Positions 1 through 12,993 of a stretch of 64,000 bases of DNA are shown piece by piece. This stretch comes from Thunnus maccoyii (Eukaryota; Chordata; Actinopteri; Scombriformes; Scombridae). How positions within the stretch are numbered: the first letter of the stretch is position 1; every line of letters starts with the position of its first letter. The translations under genes were made by a program, and so were the position numbers. The notes beneath the pieces were generated by a model that worked only from the letters and a program-made list of their open reading frames with translations, was not told the DNA's origin and searched no databases. Location: NCBI RefSeq assembly GCF_910596095.1, contig NC_056545.1, positions 25,567,067 to 25,631,066 on the forward strand. Direction: 5' to 3'.

Positions 1-534
1 AAAGACATATGCTCCGACACCAAAGTCCATAACACCTGTCCCATAGGTTTCTGTCTTAGCGTATCGCCTTGGGAAGACACTGAAGTCTACGGCGAGAATG
101 CTGATAGCTGTTTTCACATTCACAAACACTCTAAAGATGGTCACAAAGGGAACCTGGTTGAACTGAACGTGACTCTGAAGGAAGGTGCTGACAGTGGACT
201 GCCGGTGCCGAGCAGGATGACTGTTGGTACGGTAGATATAGAAAATCACACAAGCCGAAACACAGATTAAGCTCAAGATGACCTGGTGAAGAATGTTGCT
301 CAGGATGGTACATGACAGGACGAGGGGGAGGATAAGCACAAAGAAGTCCAGAAGCAGATGAGAAATGAGTGGATGTGGCAGAGGAAGACTCCCTTTGGCC
401 TGATGGTAGAGGATCAAAATGAGTCCTCTGCTGATGAGGCACAGTGGGCTGAGAAATGAGCCCAGTGCCACCTCCTCCAGACTGGTCCCATTGAGATTAC
501 TGACAAACGCTTCCTTCTGGTCCCTCTGAGACAT
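1..534 (-). CDS. pigw: PIGW, GPI-anchor inositol acyltransferase (5' part, cut by window edge)
   Basis: Multi-pass ER membrane enzyme that acylates the inositol of GlcN-PI early in GPI-anchor synthesis. Seen: an ATG at 534-532 opens a frame of 178 codons running off the window at base 1. The start of the protein carries KEAFVSNLNGT, the same as human PIGW, and residues about 150-178 carry ILAVDF, FPRRYAKTE, YGTG and MDFGVG, which match the human protein in order. Hydrophobic stretches around residues 25-40, 50-75 and 75-92 fit membrane helices. The ATG lies 3 bases after a splice acceptor (CAG ending at 538), so the coding part begins at the start of exon 2, as is usual for this gene, whose coding region is commonly a single exon. 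It faces myo19 head-to-head, as in human 17q12. The remaining roughly 320 residues lie outside the window. Confidence 0.95.
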   Translation of the reverse strand, partial: MSQRDQKEAFVSNLNGTSLEEVALGSFLSPLCLISRGLILILYHQAKGSLPLPHPLISHLLLDFFVLILPLVLSCTILSNILHQVILSLICVSACVIFYIYRTNSHPARHRQSTVSTFLQSHVQFNQVPFVTIFRVFVNVKTAISILAVDFSVFPRRYAKTETYGTGVMDFGVGAYVF

Positions 535-965
535 GGCCTGCAAACATTACAAATCATTATTCACTGCATAAGTTACACTGGAAACCTGAAAAATGTAAGG
601 ACACTATGGCAACACCCATGGTGATTTTTTAAAGGGATATGGGTACATTTTCAGATACAGGAATATAAAAGCTATATAAATTGTATAAACTCAGGTCTCA
701 CCTCTTTACATCAACTGTCTAAATCTCGATGTGTTTATCATAAACTTATCATAAGTGGAAGCAGTCGTTGTTTGTAATCAATGGCCTACCCGCACAAAAG
801 CATTGAAAGAACAATGTAAACAGTGACTTTGCCGGACGGATTTTCACTTTTCCTGATAGTAGACTGTATCACTATAACACTAAGCACGAGCAAAGTCCAT
901 TGACTTCTCTAATCTACACTGCGACGTTAAATGACGTTACGAAGGCCGTTGTTAGCAGTACTCAC

Positions 966-1150
966 CACGGAGTAGTCTGTTGGGTGAGGGGAATGCAGGT
1001 TCACACAAATACCTGTTTTACAGCATTGCTTGTTACAGCTGCATGAAACACCGGCCCTAACCTGCCATGATGCCTTCAGTAACGTGAGATAGCTGCGTCG
1101 CTTACATCCGCGTTTGGTCACATGTCGCATTCAAGACTGCTCGGATTACT
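966..1150 (-). other. pigw: Probable untranslated first exon of pigw
   Basis: On the minus strand a strong donor, GTGAGT, occupies 965-960 and pairs with the acceptor ending at 538 just before the pigw ATG. This gives a 428-bp intron inside the 5' UTR. The upstream edge near 1150 is a guess, because no transcription start can be read from the sequence. An open frame across this exon (1130-927) ignores the donor and shows no family resemblance. Confidence 0.55.
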
Positions 1151-1379
1151 GGCAACTTCCGACTAAGCGGGACTTCAGTTTTGTTTTTTTTTCTTGTTCA
1201 AAATATTGTGAATAAATATTATTTGTATAACATTAGTATGCCTATTATTTTCTAGATCACGAATATAAATATTCTGGATCAATTTCTATTTCTGACAACT
1301 GATCAATGTAGGATGACAATCAATGTGCGGACTTGGGGACACAAAAGGAAAACTTTGACATTGGAAAAGCAGCAAATAG

Positions 1380-1905
1380 GCAGCAATAAGAAAAAGAAAC
1401 TGAGGATTATGATACTTTGTGATGTCCTCTGTCATACTGGAGTATTGGTATCTTAAGGCATTTTAATACTGAGCAGTTATACCACAGCAATGCTACAGTG
1501 AATTTTGTTAATACAGAATTATGATACTCTGTAATGTCCTCCATCACATTGGAGTATAGGTTTCTTAAGGTTTTTTTTTTTTTTTTTTTTAATACTGAGC
1601 ACGTAGAAGCAAATAGGCAGAAATAGCAATATATGATTTACAATTTCATGTTACTGTACCATGTTCAGAGGTCAATAAGAAAAAAAATGCTACAGTAAAA
1701 ATGAGTGAAACTCAGGATTATGATACTCTGTGATGTCCACTGTCATACTGGATTATTGTTTTCTTGAGACTTTTTTAATACTGAGCAGGTATACCACAGC
1801 AAATAGGTAGAAATAGCAATAAGACTGAAAATCAGTTTACCATGAGTAAGGGCAATAAGAAAAAGAATCCTACAGTTAAAAATGATCAAAATTCGGGATT
1901 GTAAA
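1380..1905. repeat. Imperfect local tandem repeat, 3-4 copies
   Basis: The phrase ATGATACT(C/T)TGT(G/A)ATGTCC recurs at about 1409, 1520 and 1718, each followed by a CATACTGGA-like stretch, TTCTTAAGG-like text and AATACTGAGCA. CAATAAGAAAAA recurs at about 1382, 1672 and 1851. Copies are interrupted by a 20-base T run (1571-1590), and spacing varies from about 110 to 200 bp. The array fills much of the interval between the pigw and myo19 starts. Nothing in it reads as coding. Confidence 0.75.
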
Positions 1906-2268
1906 TCAATTAAAGAACATTTTATTCTAGATAAAAAAAAAAAGTCAAAGCTGTCGTTAATGGAATGTATTTTTCCCCTTATTTGTTATGTTTGTTGAAA
2001 ATGACTGAACACCATCCTCAGCAGGAGTTGTGGCACTTTTATGGTGGACCAGAAAAATTCTAAAAAGAAGCTGTGAATAAGAAGACAAGTTAAGTGTCGT
2101 ACTTTAAGTCAAGTTAAGCGGCAATTCAAGCGTGAAGGTTTTGAAGAGTCATTTTAGGGCAAACCTTAACCGTGTGGTCCTTGTGGTAGACCAGGGCAGT
2201 GAGTCATCAGGAAGAGGGCGGGAACAGGAATATTTGCGTGGTTTGGGAGTTTGGGAGGCGATATTTTT

Positions 2269-2450
2269 CCTAGGATGGCGAAGTCATAACCCGCTCTACT
2301 CTACCTCTGATTGGCTTACCTTGATATTCATACCCTAACCCTAACCAATAACACTCCTCATGCCTAATTTAACCAACCCAACCAACGAGGACAACGAGTA
2401 CTAGCCAATCAGAGGCACAGTAGGGCGGGTCATGATTTCACCATCCTAGG
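2269..2450. mobile_element. Fold-back (MITE-like) element with 48-bp inverted arms
   Basis: Arms 2269-2316 and 2403-2450 are reverse complements of each other with about six mismatches. Both begin CCTAGGATGG at the outer end and finish TCTGATTGGCT at the inner end. The 86-bp loop carries no coding capacity. No clear target-site duplication was found. It sits about 190 bp upstream of the myo19 first coding exon. Confidence 0.75.
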
Positions 2451-2640
2451 ATGGGAGGCAGTCGGGCGAGTAGTAACAGGCAGTGGGGAGGTTGTCCTTG
2501 AGGAATTTCAGACAGTAATGGAAAAAGTTGAGGTTAACTGAGAGGTAGAATAATGAAACAACGTCTCCAGTAGAATTTAGGTCTAGTTTTTATATGAGCT
2601 TACTTTTAAGACGGACAGACAGAGTTTAACGGTAAAATCA

Positions 2641-5600
2641 ATGAGTTCTGCAACCGACCAACGCAACGGCAGAGCAGGACACAGCCGTGGAGTGGGGACG
2701 GTAAGTTAAGTTAGGACACGGGACAGAGGTTTCCCCTTTTGGTTTGTAAAATGTAAACTTCAGTTTTTAAAGTTAAACTTCATCTGGAGTAACCTTATCA
2801 ATCTGTACCGGTTCTCAGCTCTAATGGGCTGTTTCGTATTTAAACCCTTGTAAAGTATTAAAAAGGCACAACGGTGACCGTTAACAATGTGAGGTTCGTG
2901 TAAATGTGCTCCAAGCAGCAAGTATTTCAGTCTGTTTTAACATACGGACACGGTTTACACACACTGCTGTAACACTGTGTGTCTACCAGTGGCTGCAAAT
3001 AGCTAAATAATATCTGATATAGTTGCCAGTTTGCCAGTAGACAAAATAACATTCACGCAACCGCCAGATTTTTGACTTGAGATTAGTATGACAACATCAC
3101 GTTAAAGACGAGGGCTACTCAAAAAGGTGTCCGATAACTTTAGAAATAACTGTTCTAATGTGTTGTTTTATTCTTAAGCCACTCATAATATGACATACTG
3201 CATTAACATATGACTTTATAGTGTTAATTGTATGTACTAGCTATGCCAATTATATGTATGTATGTATGTAATGTGTCGTGTACTCAGGATGTTATTATTG
3301 TAGCATAAGGTGTTAAATTAATGACATCAAGGCTATTGACATGTTTTTAAATGGCCTTACAGAATGATGAGATGTAGGCTACCTGGTATTGGATTAAATC
3401 TGTCTGCACAAATTTAGTACGTCAGACTGTTGACAGTCCTCAGGCGGACTGCAGGTACTGGCCATGTGATCGTGGCGGGATAAAGTAGACTTCCATTTGT
3501 CAGGCTAAAGTGATTGTCATGGATTGAATGGATTACATATGACACATTCAGCAATTAGTGGCTCTGCAAAAATGCAGAGAACACTTAGTTATGTAAGACT
3601 ATGGACCTCTGAAACAAACAATGTGTCCATGAATATATCATGCGATGTGAGAACTAATGCTTGTTTACCTGTGTAATCTGATTTGTGATGTTTGACAGCA
3701 AAGCCAAGAATAAAAAGTTGAACATTTAATTGCATAAAGATGGAACATTTTTAGGCGTTTTATAGCTCTGGGAAGTTTGACAGCTTCCCAACATTTGGAG
3801 ATGGTCTTTATGTTTTAAAAATTGTCTGGAGTGCTCTAGATCACAGAAATAACAAATGAAATAGACATAAAACATATATGTCCTCTTCCTGGCTTTTGTT
3901 ATTTTCACCATTGTTTCCACCTTGTATTTACTCTGCATCACTTACAAGATGTGGATTAATTTCTTTGCCTCACGTTTTGCCTCATTTACACAGGTGAAAG
4001 GATTTGTCCAGAAAGCCCGTTCACCTGATCGGTCCCTCGATGACTCACTGGAGGGAGAACTTCAGGCCTTCCTCATTGATGAAGACCAACTCCACACTTA
4101 TGATGACCTCACCAAAGTCAACCCAGTGACCCCAACAACAGGTAACAAGTAGGGCTACAACGTCACTGGAGGAGGTGGTGATAATGTCTGATGTTGCTGC
4201 TAAGTGACATTTAAATCATGTCACCTGTTATGAGTTTTGTGGAGTTTTGGTTAGCTGATGTTTTCAAATCTAGCGTTGTATGTCAGTGAGGGTTTGATTT
4301 GTTGCGTAAACTTTGTCTTTATTTATAGTCAAAAGTGTTTTCCAGCTCATGTCACCTTGGTTTGCAGCATTTTCTGCGTATTGTTTACCCACATTAAGAT
4401 AAAATCTGTGGGGGTTGATAAACACAGCATTAATGCATTAATGATTGCTGCACTACCACAACGCTGCGGTACACATAATGATAGAGAACAAGTTTCACTC
4501 AAGTGACAGAACCAAGGACATGATTTACTTTGCTGAATACCCCCAAAAAACAATAATAACCAGCCTCAGAATCTTTTATTTTACATTTATAAGTATCTAC
4601 AGTGTGTGCAGCATTTTGACTTTCCATTGTTTAAACATTTATTGACATAAAAATGCAGTGTCATTAGCATTATGTAAGAAGTGATCAGTGTCATTGGTTC
4701 ATATTTCTAGGTACTTTTACTTTCAGCCTAAGGGAGAAAATAAAACTTATTAACAGCAGAGGTCAGGGTAACAGCATGGAGGAGCTTTTCCTCCAGCTTT
4801 CTGACTTTTGTAGAGATCCAGAGGTTTACTGAAAGGTTTTACCAGAACCACTAGGTTGGCTTGTGTGTCCGACAGAATCCATTCAGGTCAGATGAATTTA
4901 GTTCTCTTGTTGCCTATGATTGTGTTTGTTATGTTGCTTGGTATGTAGGTTTGGATAATGATTATACTGATGACCCATAATGTGGCATCTCCTCAGAGAG
5001 TATAATAACCTAATTTGATAATTTCATTTTTTTAACTTTCCATCAATGTCATTTAATTTTTAATCCAGTTATATATAAATATCTGCTTCTTCTGTTTTTT
5101 CCTGATTATGCCTAATTATATTTTAATGATTTTCTCCGTTAGTGCTGAAATGCCTGCAGGCCAGGTACAGAGTGAAGGTGTTTTACACCAATGCTGGCTG
5201 CACTTTGGTGGCTCTCAACCCCTTCCAGCCCATCCCAGATCTGTACTCTCTGGATGTGATGAAGGAGTATCACTGCGCTCCTCAGCCCCAGGTATTTATA
5301 ATGTCACAACAGTCTCTCACTGTAATTCAGCTGACTTATGTATGTTTCTCTGTAGGATTTTTAATTACGTTGAGGGAAGATGTATGGTGGTGCAAGCATT
5401 GGTGTGGGTGGGGAGGGGATATTGCATTGCAAGCGTTTTAGCATTTTACAGAAGTATATTTCCTGGGCCTTCAGGATGAAATTATGCCATAACGCAGACC
5501 TTCAAAAAAGTGTGTCATCAAATCAGTAACAATCAATATTTCATCAGTATGTCTGATGTTTACCAACCTTACAGTGTAACAAAGTGCAGAACACATCAAC

Positions 5601-8600
5601 CATGCTGTTTTCTGCTCAGTTTAACTACTTCAAACATGAATCCTCCGGTTCCTTGTCTATCCTGTCTTGTCTATCGTCAAATAGTCAAACTCAGAGTAAT
5701 GCACCTCTACCTGCAGCCAGGAATGACCAACACATTAATATATCTGTATATTTGTCAACAGGAGTCCAAACCACATATCTTCATTGTGGCAGAAGAAGCC
5801 TACAGGAATGTGCAGGGTCAGGTGGAGCCGGTCAACCAGTCCTTGGTGGTCAGCGGTGAGAGCGGTGCAGGAAAGGTAAGGCATAGTGCTAACATGAGTA
5901 TAGAATGAACATAACAAACTTCAATCATGGTTTGCTAATGTCAGTTTAGTAGCTTTTTTTACTTACAGTGCCACAGATTCAACTCATGGGATATTTGCCA
6001 GTTTACAGTAGATGGACTAAGCTGATTACACTTCTGTAAGCTCGCTTGTTTAAGAATTTAAGTCTTTGCGTGATTCATGCCTTGAAAGTTATTACTGCAC
6101 ACTGTATTTATTAGCAAAACAGTGTTCATCATTCTTATTATTGTTCTTTGCTCAGCGCACCCTCCACTCTAAAATGTGTTTTGCTATTTGAGTTTGACGC
6201 CAGGAGGCTGTTTTCACATACATTTGCTGAAGGAGAAAAGTTTCTCTGCACTCAATTAAATCTGATTTTAACATGTGTACCTAGGAGCATGATTTGTGAC
6301 ATCACTAGTTTGGAAGCCAGTCATGGTCTAGTATATAGCTTGCACAAGTGTGATGTAGAAAGTTGAATAAACTGAGAATAGACTTTACAGTGAAGTAGGA
6401 GACATCTTCTGTCCAGCAGTTAAAGTTTTGAAATGAGAAATATCAGCATATTCATAGATTCTGGATTTTTCTATTGATTGATTTCATTTTAAGAATATCT
6501 AACTAGGTAATTCAACCTTTTGCGGAAAAATCAGACACAAACTATTATTTAAAGCAGAATATTGTAAGTATTATATTGTATGTCTTCAAACATGTCTGAG
6601 AGAGTCTTTAAGGGCAGTTTTGATGTTTGCATCTGTTGGCACTTCACTGACTGATGTAATAACAAAGACATTCAATGTCAAGCCGGTTAATCTGCTGCTC
6701 TGACTGCACTAAACTCCTCTAACCTACAGGAGGTGATTTGTCTTTTTACATTTTTAGCAGCAACAGTGATTAAAAAACACAGGATGTTGACAGAAGAAAA
6801 AAATCTGTAAAATGAGCTTTAGGACGGGTGGAAAGGATCTTTAGTTGACTAATGATTAGTTTTGTCAGGTTGAGGTCTACTCCTCAGTTGTGTATGAAGG
6901 ATTTGTTTCTTTACAGACATGGACATCTCGTTGCCTGATGAAATATTACGCCACTGTGGCGGCCTCCTCCTCGGTGATGAAGAGTCAGGACACAGTGGAG
7001 AGGATAGAGAGGAGAGTGCTGGACTCCAACCCCATCATGGAAGCTTTCGGTAAGACAACTAATAGCTGGTGTCTTTTAAAAAAATACCTTTTACAGACAG
7101 TCACTGAGTCAACTTTCAACCCTCCATGTAGGAAATGCCTGCACGCTGCGCAACAACAACAGCAGTCGCTTTGGAAAGTACATCCAGCTCCAGTTAGACA
7201 GGTACTTACAAGTGATTCACCCCCTTCGTCATTACATGAGACAGCATCAGCTCACTTTCCCAAAGGGAACTGTATGATATGTCGGTCAGTCTAATCTGTT
7301 CAACGTGTTATTTTGACATGAAGGTGTCAGATGTTGGTGGGGGCGTCTGTGCAAACGTATCTACTGGAGAAGACCAGGGTGGCCTGCCAGCCAGCTAATG
7401 AAAGGAACTTTCACATCTTTTACCAAGTGAGTTAACAGACCCCGTCCAGTGAAAAGCATTTATCTTCAAATGTGGTGATTTTGAATCATTTTTTAGATAA
7501 ACTGAAGGATCGAGTGCACCTTCATGGGATTAAAAAATCTCTCACTTCTTAAACTAAAGAAATCATTTGAAAAAAATATTGAATTCTATGAAAAATGCAT
7601 TTCCATAAAGCTGAAACCTGTTATTTTTCTTAGTTCATGAAAAGCACCGACAAATGATGTTTATGTGGTATTTCATTTTCTTATTAACATTCATACAGAG
7701 CTGAGTGTGTATTGTTTTTCAGATGATGAAAGGGGCCACAGATGAGCAGAGAAAGGAGTGGATGATGCCACATGGTCAACTTTTTGTTTGGCTGCCAAAT
7801 GCTGAAAAAACTGTTGAGGGTTAGTTTTTATTTTTCATGTGTGTTTTGTACTTTTTATCATTTCTTTTTCTATAGATTTTATTTATTCTTTGACAGTGAT
7901 TCTCACAAGTAACTGCTGGTCATTGAATGTTTTACAGAGGATTGTTTCAATGAGACTGTTGAGGCGATGGTTCATCTGGGCATTAATGCAGAAAGGCAGA
8001 GACAAATATTTAGGGTAAGGTGTTAATCATCAACTTTTTATCTAGTTTTGTGTCATTCTTTCTTTCTAAGAATAGCATTTAATTTCCTCTGTTTGCTGTG
8101 ATGTATTACAGATATTAGCAGGGATTCTGCAGCTGGGGAATGTGAATTTCTGCTCTTCAGCGGACGAATCACAAATGTGTAACCTAGAGGAACAGTCCAA
8201 AGGTATTTGATATGATTTAGTTTCAGAGGTTTAAACAACTCTTATCAATCACATCCTGTTACTGAGTCCTTTCCACAATCAGAAACGTCAGGCTGCCATT
8301 AATGATCAAGGGATTTCAAGATGTCATTCAGATTGTACTTCTGTGTGTCAAGCTGCTGAATAAATTCCATGACATCACCCCGCTCCTTTAGACTCCATGC
8401 AGAGGGCTGCTGAGCTGCTGCGCGTCCCTGCTGAGGAGCTTCAGACGTGTTTAACAGTGAGGACACTGAAGGCGGGGAAGCAAAGTGTGCTCAAGCCCTG
8501 TTCCCAGGCCGAGTGCAGCATGAGGAGAGACTGCCTGGCCAAGACCATCTATGCCCAGTAAGACGAGGATTTGATCAACAAATAACACAGCGACTTGTCA

Positions 8601-11600
8601 GACTGGGATAATATTGTGTGAAAAGTGCCGGTCGTACTGGAGCTTGTTTTTGTTCTGTGTACAAAGACTCTGTTGTCATCAAACACTCAAATGTGAAACC
8701 ATCATGCCTTTTTGCTTACAGTACACAGCGAGGGAGATATGTCTGTTTATCATTGTTGATTTCTTATAAGCTCTCCATCTTTTGGAGTAATTGTGTTCTT
8801 TTTTTCCCAACAGATTATTTGAGTGGCTGGTTACATTCATCAACAACAGCATATGTGCTGACAAATCCACTTGGTGCAACTTCATAGGTACAAGTATTCT
8901 TTTCTTTCACCACAATGAACACCTGTAGAGCTGCAACAACTCATTGATTCACTGATGAGTCGATCTACAGAAAATCAATTATCATTTAAATCATTCTTCC
9001 AGCAAAAATCCCAAACAGTCTCTGGTTTTTAGCTTTTTCATCAACATATATAACAATTGGATATCTTCTTCTGGTTCTGGACTGTTGGATCTTACAAAAC
9101 AAGCAAACAAGGCATCACTGTGTCTATTTCATAGACCAATCGAGAAAATAATCAGATAAATTGATAACAAAATTCGTTCGTTGCAGGCCTTCATATCTGT
9201 TAGTAGCTTCTTTTTATAAGCTCACATACAAATACTCTCATCTCTGTGATTTCCAGGAGTTCTAGATGTTTACGGGTTCGAGTGTTTCCGGATTAATAAC
9301 CTGGAGCAGCTGTGCATCAACTACGCCAACGAGAAACTCCAGCAGCACTTTGTGGCCCATTATCTCAGAGCACAGCAGGTAACGTCTCTTGGTTTTCCGT
9401 TTCCATGCAGAGATCTCAGCAGAGCTGTACCATTCCCTGGTGGTAATCTGCTTATTGTGTCGATATCCAGACACACAAGAGGCCTCTTTCTTAAGTGTTT
9501 ATGAAATCTCTGTTGATGGAAAACCGAACAGCTTATCTTGCCTCCCTATGGTGTTAAAAATGGACTTTGTACTTGAATATATGTTGATATGTGCCTCTCC
9601 CAGGAGGAATATGTGTCAGAGGGGTTGGAGTGGTCCTTCGTCAAATACCAGGACAACCAGAGCTGTCTGGACCTCATAGAGGGCAGCCCTATCAGTGTGT
9701 TTTCTCTTCTTAATGAGGTGTGCATTTCATTCTCTTGTTTAATACATACATTGATTCATTCATTATTTAATATGTTTTTATACACTAACTGGATATTCAA
9801 CTTTTCACCTACCTGTCCTTTAGGAGAGTCGTCTTAATCGAACCTCAGACGCCAAGACGTTCAGGATTCGTTTGGAGAAGGAGCTCTGTGATAATGCCAA
9901 CATCAGCTGGGATAAGTTCAGCAAGGAGCCACACTTCACCGTGGCCCATTACGCTGGCAAAGTCAACTACCAAATACAGGGCATGGTGGAGAAAAACAAG
10001 GTGCATAAGAAAAGCTTTTAAACTGTGTTCAGAACAGTTGACCACAGATTCATCCTCTCATCCTCTACTGGATTTTGTGTTACAGGACCCAGTGCCACCA
10101 GAGCTCATCAACCTGCTTCAGAAGGCTGAAAACCCCCTGCTTCAGCAGATCTTCGCTGACAAGGAAACTGAGAGCCCAAGTAGCAAGGGGCTCAGTAAAG
10201 TCACTGTGGTCTCCAAGTTCAAGGTGGGTGCCTTTGGAACCAGGGTAACAGTAGCTTGTTGGGGCATTTAGAGTCCCTCCTGGGAGGATTTAATCATGGC
10301 ATTGATGATGTTGATGTCCAACTGTAGAACTCTCTGGAGAGCCTGATGAGGATCCTCCACACCACAACTCCTCACTACACTCGCTGCATCAAACCAAACC
10401 CAGACTGCAAGCCGCTGACCTTCAAAAAGGAGGAGGTAGATGTTCTGTGTTTTTAATCTGGTGGAGTTATTAGAAGAGCAATGCTTTCTATGTCCACCAA
10501 AGGGAAAGATTTTACATGTAATGTGGATATTTCTTGTCTGCTGTCAGGTGATCATGCAGCTGGAGGCCTGTGGGATTGTGGAGACCATACATATTAGTGC
10601 TGCTGGCTTTCCAATAAGGTGAAATGTTTTCCCTTTGCTTAACTCTTTATTGCTGTGTCCTTCTTGGATTTTATATAACTTGTCATTTCTGTCACGCAGA
10701 ATTCCTTTAAAAAGCTTCATTCAGCGTTATGGACTGATTTCAAAATATTCAAAGTTCAGCTCAGGAACTCCTAATGTTGGTAAGTACAATTTGTTGCTGG
10801 ATCTACTGAAGGTCAAATTTTGCATGTTTACTGTGGGCAAACAGTGATTTTATTTCCTCTCTTTAGGTCTGCTGGTTTATTCTCCTTTTACTTCACTAGT
10901 CCTCTTAGTAAATCTGATCCTCAGTTCTCTGCTCTCCTTGGGACTTTTCAATGTGGTGTATAAAAAAAAAACAGGACTTTCTAACAAAAATTGCAACTTC
11001 TAATGAACTTTCCAGGTAAATGCATGCATGTCTGACTGTCAGAGCCTGCTTTGCTCTTGTTTCCTGTTTCTACTCGTTTTTGATTAATGTATGCTTGAAC
11101 TAATATTTGCCTTGACCCACTCTTCTGCTGCTTTTTGAGTTCAAGGAAGCTGCTCACTAATCCTGAGTGCTGTCAAATATTTTGTCATAACTCTTCACAT
11201 CTCCTCTGTCTTCATATGCACTTGCATGTTATCAGTGTTTTAAAGATGCGATGAATTCACAGTAATCATATCAGTGTGTGTGGAAGCTGTGCTGTTGATC
11301 CTGATGGATTTCTCTGCGCTCTCACGCTGACAAACTGTCAAACAAATGCTGTGTGGTAAAACTGAATCTCTAGATAGCTGGAATGCTGCTCAGCCCTTGC
11401 TTGAATTACAACGCTCATACTTAACTCTGTCTATTTCTTGATTTTATTTCTGTCACAGATGTGGAGACTGACAGCGTTGACATTCTTCAACAAGAGGTGG
11501 AGAAGCTCCTCAGGGTGGTGTTACAACACCAAACTTTTGGTCCCTCACACAACCTTGACAGGGAAAAACACAATACACTGGTGCACTGTGGGAGGACTAA

Positions 11601-12993
11601 AGTTTTTCTCACCCAGTTGATGGTCAGTCATTTATATACGCAGGCATTCTCACATAATTTAAAGTGTATGTATGTATAACTTAGTTCAAAAATGTACATC
11701 CAGTAGTATTGTACTTAGTGGGACTGTAAATGTTCAGTTACTTATCAGAGCTCTGGTCTTTTTCGGGAGTACTGACCTGCCTGGCTCTGTCCCACAGCTA
11801 GATTTGCTGGAAGATCAGAGGAAGAAGATCCTCTCCCGGTGTGCCTTTTCCATTCAGTGCTGCTGGCTGCGACACCAGCGGCGCAGACGCCGTGCCCGGC
11901 AGCAGTCTGCCACTCTGATCCAAGCAGGTAAACTCTTAATGCCCCGGTGAGTGTGATCAGTACAGCTCAGCGGCCTCGCCCCCACGGTGTGAGTCTGCCG
12001 GTATTGACCTGACTGTCTGGCCAACGGGAACCAGCTGGCTGAGTCTGTACACACTGTTTGTAGGGTGACACTGTTTATCCCTTCTGAAGCAACAGAAGCT
12101 GTCACACGTATTTGCAGCTCATCTGATTAACTGTTAATGACAGATGTTCTCTTGAAACTTCTCTCTGAATGGGACTATGTTAACATTTCTCTCCACATTG
12201 CTTCAAACTGTGCAAACCTGCAGAATGCTTGCTTGGTTTGATGTTGAATATGTGTTATGTTGCCTGCAGTGGTGCGGTCTTGGCTTGTCAGGAGGCAGGT
12301 CCAGAGATGGAACAGAGCAGCGGCAATCATCCAAGGCACCTGGAGGAAGTGGACGGTGAGATTTGGAGACATTTCATAGGGAGTTGTGAGTAACACGTAA
12401 TAATATAAATGATATGTAAATGACTATTTTGTTCTCGTGGCAGGCACTCTTGAAATCCTTGGCAGAGGCAGAACTGGATGATGCAAAGGACCTCGTGGAG
12501 GAGGATGTGCCAGAGCTGAACCCTGTTGTCAGGGAACGGGGCTCGGTGCAGCTTTCCACCATCCAGGAGCCTGTCACAGTGCGAGGGTGGCCCATGGGGT
12601 TGGCTCTGGCCTCGGCCCCGTCCATCACCGTGTCTCTGACGGCCACTGGTTTCCAGAAGATGATGTCTGTAATGGCCTCTCTGAATTTGCCCTCCAGGAG
12701 AGGGGAGTATAAGGTGGAGACCAACCAGTACACACAGGGGCTTGCCTCCATACGGGCTCAACCCAGGGTAAGAACACATCCAAACCAGCTCTGTTAAATC
12801 TCCTAAATTATTTTGTCAGCTGCTTGTTTTTTAGGATTGTTCTCATGAGATTCTTTTTTTTTTCCTCTTTTCTACTCAGGGGTCTGTAAAGCTGCACTAT
12901 CAGCGATCTCCACTTCTCTATGCTGACAGGCAACCAGAGAAGAAGACTGAGGTGACAGGGTTCAACGAGATCCTGTTAGAGAAAACTTTGTAA
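2641..12993 (+). CDS. myo19: MYO19, unconventional myosin XIX (complete, 24 coding exons)
   Basis: Actin motor of the mitochondrial outer membrane. Coding exons: 2641-2700, 3994-4141, 5143-5291, 5762-5875, 6917-7049, 7132-7201, 7324-7426, 7723-7819, 7938-8014, 8112-8202, 8392-8557, 8814-8887, 9257-9378, 9604-9717, 9824-10000, 10086-10223, 10328-10435, 10548-10618, 10700-10779, 11459-11622, 11798-11927, 12270-12355, 12444-12767, 12880-12993. All have GT-AG borders and compatible phases, giving 969 aa (human 970). Motor domain: P-loop GESGAGKT at 151-158, switch [10 protein letters not shown] at 209-217, switch II LDVYGFE at 430-436, and the actin/converter region [17 protein letters not shown] ending at 671. 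Three IQ-like motifs lie at about 769-823. Residues 825-969 form the C-terminal tail that in MYO19 binds mitochondria (MyMOMA). The start is chosen because the 20-codon first exon ends in GTAAGT in phase 0 and brings the length to the family norm. The exon 7 acceptor has a poor pyrimidine tract. Confidence 0.95.
8927..9190 (-). mobile_element. Short terminal-inverted-repeat element, teleost AGAGCTGCAAC family (copy 1)
   Basis: Starts AGAGCTGCAAC and ends GTTGCAGGCCT, which is its imperfect reverse complement. The interior holds phrases shared with the copies at 24686 and 19095 (TCGAGAAAATAATC, GGACTGTTGG, an ATTAAT-rich region). It lies wholly in the myo19 intron between exons 12 and 13. Assignment to a hAT-like non-autonomous family is inference from the ends. 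Orientation is given relative to the copy at 19095. Confidence 0.65.

Noticed and set aside
131-442. 103-codon frame inside pigw
   Set aside because: Shifted frame of the pigw coding sequence, which itself matches the family.
2333-2346. CCCTAACCCTAACC, telomere-like
   Set aside because: Only two repeats, inside the loop of a fold-back element; not evidence of an interstitial telomere.
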